Part shown: piece by piece, positions 11,901 through 17,900 of the stretch
Numbering within the stretch: the first letter of the stretch is position 1
How the letters are laid out: the number at the start of each line of letters is the position of its first letter
DNA from: Saccoglossus kowalevskii
Taxonomy: Eukaryota > Hemichordata > Enteropneusta > Harrimaniidae
Direction of reading: 5' to 3'
Assembly: GCF_000003605.2 (NCBI RefSeq)
Contig: NW_003149271.1
Span: 487,911-508,855, forward strand
DNA length: 20,945 bases
Translations under genes and position numbers: made by a program
The notes under the pieces: generated by a model
What the model was told of the DNA's origin: nothing
The model's database searches: none
The model's input: only the letters and a program-made list of their open reading frames with translations

Positions 11901-14900
11901 AATAATCAAAATGCTCCTAGTGTGTTACTAATGTCAGATGTCCTATGACTTGGTCTTACCTTTGGGTGTTCTGTAATGCAAAACCTCAGAAGAAGGACCC
12001 ACACCTTGACTATTACGTGCTTGAATCTTAAAATAATATGATGTGTCTACGGTGAGGTCTCTTATTATTGTTGTGAGTCTATCACCAATCAGTGGTTCAA
12101 TGACCCAGTCATGATCAACTTTCTGGTTGTCCGTTGTATAATAGATGATATAACCTACAGCAAAAGAACAATTTTGTAAATCATACTGATTTACTTAAAA
12201 CACTAAAATTAAATGTCATTCATTTCATACTCATATCTAATATATTCCATAAATTCAGAATGCAGAAAATAAACAAGCAGTCTATCGGCTGAGATAGCTC
12301 CGCTGTTAGCAAAGCACATTTCAATTAAAGAACAGAAGATATCATTAGAAAATGAATATGTATAGTATCAAGCAATGGGACTTGCTGTTTTCAACAAGAA
12401 TTCAAAAATATCACTTTTTACCAAAAATGACAAAAATATTCACCAAAATTAGAGAATTAAAGATCTCATTACAAAATGAACAAATCTGAGAGAGATCCAC
12501 ATGTAGTACCTATATATGTAATATCAAAGCAATTGCACTTGCGGTTTTTAACACAAAGTCGAAAATATCACTTTTTTACCGAAATTATTCACCAAAATTA
12601 GAGAATTAAAGATATCATTACAAAATGAACAAATCTGAGAGAGATACACATGTAGTACCTATATATGTAATATCAAAGCAATTGTACTTGCGGTTTTTAA
12701 CAAGAAGCCGAAAATATCACTTTTTTACCGAAATTATTTACCAAAATTAGAGAATTGAAGATATCAACATGAAATGAACAAATCTGAGAGAGGTTTACCC
12801 AAGGTACATATACACCAAGTATCAAAGCATTCAGGCTTGTAGTTTTTAAGAAGAAGTTGAAAAAGTAAAACATTGACACGGACGACGACGGACAATCATT
12901 CATATGATAGGCTCTGCTCGACAAAGTCGACAGCGGAGCTAAAAATATTGTAGAGGGATGTCAGACAAGATAGATATTCACAATGATGCACTACACAAAC
13001 TTGAATTCTCTCCCATGATGCATTGTACATATTCTCAATCGATGCAAAACTTCTCCTTTTAAAGAAGACATTTTATACATTCACAGCTTACCAGTGATAA
13101 GTCCATTGGGTGATTTTGGTGGTTGCCAATTCAAATTCAAGGCCGTCGGATCACCTTCCACAGGCACAGCTGTCAATGTCTTCGGTGGAGCACCGGGTGC
13201 TACAAAAAGAACAATATTATGCCCTGTATCGCAATTTTTCACAAAAAAACATTCTGATGCAACATTATTTTATGACTTTAATACAAGTTCTTTGTTTATT
13301 TTTAAGATTTGGAAAAATGGACTAACATTTTTTAGAAACTTATACAGGTGACTTCACAGGGTTAGTTTTTATTATGTTTAATTTACTATCCAAGTAATCG
13401 GTGTGGATTATTTTATTGTATCATGTTATGTTGAAAATAGCATTGGGACAAAACGGACTATATAAATCACATTTTGCAAACCATGGAAGAACGGGGATAT
13501 TTTTATTCTAGAGTGGACCATGCATGTAACATAGGTCTCATCACTGAATACCAGTTCTATTCATATATAGTTTCCATATACATGCCCCCCCCCCACTAGT
13601 ATGATCAAAAGATGAAATTTTTATACACCTCTGAGGTGATGATACACTTGACTGACTAAAGTTGTCTTAACACTATTTTCAAAACAACGAGTTTCAAAAA
13701 CCTGTAGTTTCTGTCTGCTAATTATTTTTGTTTGGGAAGAAATCAATTCACGAAAATAATTAGGTGTTGTATTCGTTCTTTCTTGTTAAACATAGAAGGA
13801 TACACTAATTTACAGGGGTGAAAGACACAAGTAATACTTACGAGCTTCAGATGTTTTATTGGAGACCGCCAATGACCAATGACTTGACCTTCGACCTTTT
13901 GTGACTTTCACTGCAAATTCGTACACAGTACTGGACTTTAAATCGTCGATAGTGTATTCAAATGATGTAGAATTTACCATCTTGGGTCTGCAATAATAAT
14001 TTTTTTTTGTATTTTTTATTATTATTGGGAATGCACAATCTTTAGTGGTTTTTTGGATATTCAATGTCCAATAAAAATCACATAGGAATATGCATGGTGT
14101 TTACTTCCTTCATCTCCAAGAAAAAGTTTTCAAACAGAAAGAGTTTTATTTATCATAATTTAGCAGATTTGAAAACCAAAATGGCCACTAATCAGTCATA
14201 TTGGATCAAATAGTAAACTAGAAGCCTGTCGGCTGAGATAGCTCTGCTGTTAGCAATGCACATTTCAATTAATATATGTATAATATCAAAGCAATTTGAC
14301 TTGTGGTTTTTAACAAGAGGTCGAAAATATCACTATTTACCAAATATAAGAAAACAGTCACCAAAATTAGAGAAATAAAGATATCATCATAAAAATGAAC
14401 AAGTGTCACAGCATTCAGGCTTGTAGTTTTCAAGAAGAAGTCGAAAAAGGAAAAAGTAAAAAGTTGACACAGACGCCGCCGGACAATCACTCATATAATA
14501 AAATTGATATGCATATGCAAGTCATCATAATCTTTGTGTTAAGTTTGAATGTGACAGGACAAAGCTTGTCTAAGAAATAAACAGAACCCAAATTCTGATA
14601 GTCTCTGATTTCAGACTTAAACATGAACTACCCAAATTACAATTAAAATTTCATTTATATTATTAGTCTGCTGACTAAAAGTATTAGGTGGAAAACATCT
14701 AGACCAAGAGGTTTGAGTTATCATGTGGCAATCCTTTACAACAACCAGCATTTTAGTATTATACCTAATTATTATACATCTGTCACCGTGATTACAGCGT
14801 GCCGTAATTTTGCGGTATTTTACGGGGTATTTTCATCCTACCATATCGAGAAATGCAAATTCCAAATATGGAATGATTACGTGCGTAAGCGCTCTCTAAT

Positions 14901-17900
14901 AATAAAAACAAACATAGCTGCCACCACCACCACCAGTCTCCACGCAAAGAAGTTCGCTGATTTTGTTCAAAACTTTTTGGATTTCGACTTTCCCATGATG
15001 TAACCTTGGAAGGAAAAGATGTACAATAATAAGGTTATTACGAGAATACCTTGAAGTATGCACTCTGACAGTACACCATCACATCGACCTGCGTGTCGGT
15101 CGATACATCTGCTGTACTATCTTCATGCATACTTTAAGGTATCCTTGTAAATAACCTCATAATATACCTACTTTGAACCAGCTGGATAATTAGTTTTATA
15201 CATTATAGTATAATATCTATTGTCTGTTATCCGTTGCTTATTCAGTGTTGAATCAGCCCATACCACTTTCACTGCCGTCGCTGACAACACAATTGCCTTG
15301 ACACCAACCGGAGGATACATGGGTGTCTGGGGTTCAGGAGCTGATGAGTGGTAAAAGTACATGAATCACTAAGGATTAGGAACAAGCGTGAAGAGCATGA
15401 CTCACTTAAGGTTATATGCGGTGGACAGATGGACATAAATTGAATATTATTTAAATTCTTGGAGATGATCATATAATCCCCTCAAAACCAAAAAAACCCT
15501 AATATACACAACTATTCGATTCACTCATCTGCAGGCACCTATAGTTAACAATTGCTGCTGCAAAAAAAGAAAAAAAATAGCACCTTTCCTGTTGAGAATC
15601 TAAATCAAATAAATAAAGGGTTCTTTTAACAGAATATACAAAAGTTCCCCAAAACAGAAAGTTTTGGCAAGACAATTTATACCGCACAATAAAAATAACA
15701 TATCAGGTTATTGCACGACATTATAAGATAGCATATTGCTAACATCTAGATCTCATGATTAGCAACTAACAAGAAATGGACGATATTTTAAGTGAAATTT
15801 CACGGATAACCTTAAACTGTACATACAACACATGCCAAAATTGAACTTGGTTAATAGCCTAAACTGTTTAATAGTAAGTCTGAGAGTGATTAGGTAAAAA
15901 CTGTTGCATTAATGTAACCACAAGAAAAAAGACAGAGACAACAATGACTACGATGACAGATATTTTCCCCTTTTAACTTTTCCTTTATTGGATGATTGAG
16001 CTCTGTTAAAAAAAAATTATCGAGAGAAGCCACACAAAAATCTATTACCCAGTACTAAGTTTTTCTTCCATCTCGGTACCAAAACTTTCTAGCAGTCAAC
16101 CACCAATTGGATTCAAAACTTTCTAGCAGTCAACCACCAATTGGATTCAAAACTTTCTGGCAGACAACCACCAATTGGATTCAAAACTTTCTAGCAGTCA
16201 ACCACCAATTGGATTCAAAACTTTCTAGCAGTCAACCACCAATTGTATTCAAAACTTTCTAGCAGTCAACCACCAATTGGATTCAAAACTTTGTAGCAGT
16301 CAACCACCAATTGGATTCAAAACTTTCTGGCAGACAACCACCAATTGGATTCAAAACTTTCTAGCAGTCAACCACCAATTGGATTCAAAACTTTCTAGCA
16401 GTCAACCACCAATTGTATTCAAAACTTTCTAGCAGTCAACCACCAATTGGATTCAAAATTTTCTAGCAGTCAACCACCAATTGGATTCAAAACTTTTTAG
16501 CAGTCAACCACCAATTGTATTCAAAACTTTCTAGCAGTCAACCACCAATTGGATTCAAAACTTTGTAGCAGTCAACCACCAATTGGATTCAAAACTTTCT
16601 AGCAGTCAACCACCAATTGGATTCAAAACTTTCTAGCAGTCAACCACCAATTGGATTCAAAACTTTCTAGCAGTCAACCACCAATTGTATTCAAAACTTT
16701 CTAGCAGTCAACCACCAATTGGATTCAAAATTTTCTAGCAGTCAACCACCAATTGGATTCAAAACTTTCTAGCAGTCAACCACCAATTGGATTCAAAACT
16801 TTCTAGCAGTCAACCACTAATTGGATTCAAAACTTTCTAGCAGTCGACCACTAATTGGATTCAAAACTTTCTAGCAGTCGACCACCTATTGGATTCAAAA
16901 CTTTCTAGCAGTCAACCAAAACTTGATATATACTGTAAACTGTTATTAATTTTCACATTTCAAAAATTTTATGGTATTCATAGGAACTGCAGAAAATTGT
17001 TCACTGCCACAAAATTTCACAATTATCAAAATTCTCAAAGATTTGTCTCTCGCTAAATTGTAAACTGCTTACAGTATATCATAAGCTTAAAATATATTGC
17101 TTTTAATTCCAGATTCCCGAATTGATAGGGTTTGCATGTTTATCGCTTGTGTATATTGCATGACATGACGTCAACAAACCGGAAGGTAGGACAGATTTTG
17201 AATATTCTAAACGCCTTGAGTATCAGTACACTGCTTGTCTGTGTTTCCAACTCGCACAGCATAAAAAATCACCTCAAATAAAAGGGCAATCATCTTTTAA
17301 CTAACTTGTATCAGCATCTGAAAATTTACCCATTGTTCTGCCTAAGCAAGAAAAACGAATATGCGAATTATCTTTGGGAATATAATGTTGAAAAATTATG
17401 TCACGGTCATATTTCACTCTTTGAAACACACGCGCACAATCTTGTTTTCTCCTTATTTCCCCTAAAAAAAAAATCACCTTTTTCAACTGATAATCGTCTT
17501 TTCTTAGCTATGTTATATAGTTCTTCTATCTGCCCCTTTTGTACACACCCATGTTCTCTTTGCTATCTTTTAAAAACTGTTTTGAATATACTACTGACTT
17601 CTTGTGGGGTTGCATGTCTATTGTTCTGTTTTGACTTTTAATATTTCTGTCCTACCCTGGCCTGTTTGCTTGGTAGGTTACTCATGCGCAAATAGAATTA
17701 CATCACGTCTGTCAGTAATTCAGGAATTAGAAACCAATTTTCCAACCTTGAGTAAAGACTGTTCACAGCATGGATGCATGTACTGGCCATACAATGTATG
17801 TGAAAATTTGCAAAATATGCATTACGAATTGTGAAAAGCTGTTCGTGGCAATATGGCAAATAAATACCGAAATGTAGCATGTGAAGAGAGCTTGCCAATT

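Larger units (their letters stand above)
10253..11959 (-). other. Intron between FN3-6 and the stalk exon
   Basis: 1.7 kb, GT-AG. It holds a pair of CTCF-core-like sequences (10787-10831), a G14 tract (11467-11480) and an imperfect inverted-repeat element (11619-11839). No coding seen. Confidence 0.75.
13988..15171 (-). other. Intron within FN3-5
   Basis: 1.18 kb, GT-AG. It contains dispersed repeat copy 3 (14221-14502) and a foldback element (15026-15163) close to its 5' splice site. A 96-codon plus-strand open frame at 14713-15003 has no recognisable homology and is judged to be chance. Confidence 0.75.

Noticed and set aside
12275..12941. Coding transposon (transposase or reverse transcriptase)
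   Set aside because: No open frame of meaningful length or catalytic motif in any frame; only non-coding repeat sequence.
14713..15003. Plus-strand open frame of 96 codons with a Thr run
   Set aside because: The Thr run comes from a CCA-type microsatellite; no homology; inside an intron.
16081..16918. Regular 34-bp repeats considered as a CRISPR array
   Set aside because: Repeats are contiguous with no spacers, in a eukaryotic intron; it is a minisatellite.
17166..17173. TGACGTCA, a perfect CRE palindrome
   Set aside because: A single 8-mer in a large intron with no promoter-like context; can arise by chance.
17306..17641. Plus-strand open frame of 111 codons starting [12 protein letters not shown]
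   Set aside because: No domain or family resemblance, Phe/Leu/Ser-rich content as expected from AT-rich DNA, and it lies inside an intron of a well-supported gene. No splice or upstream coding context.
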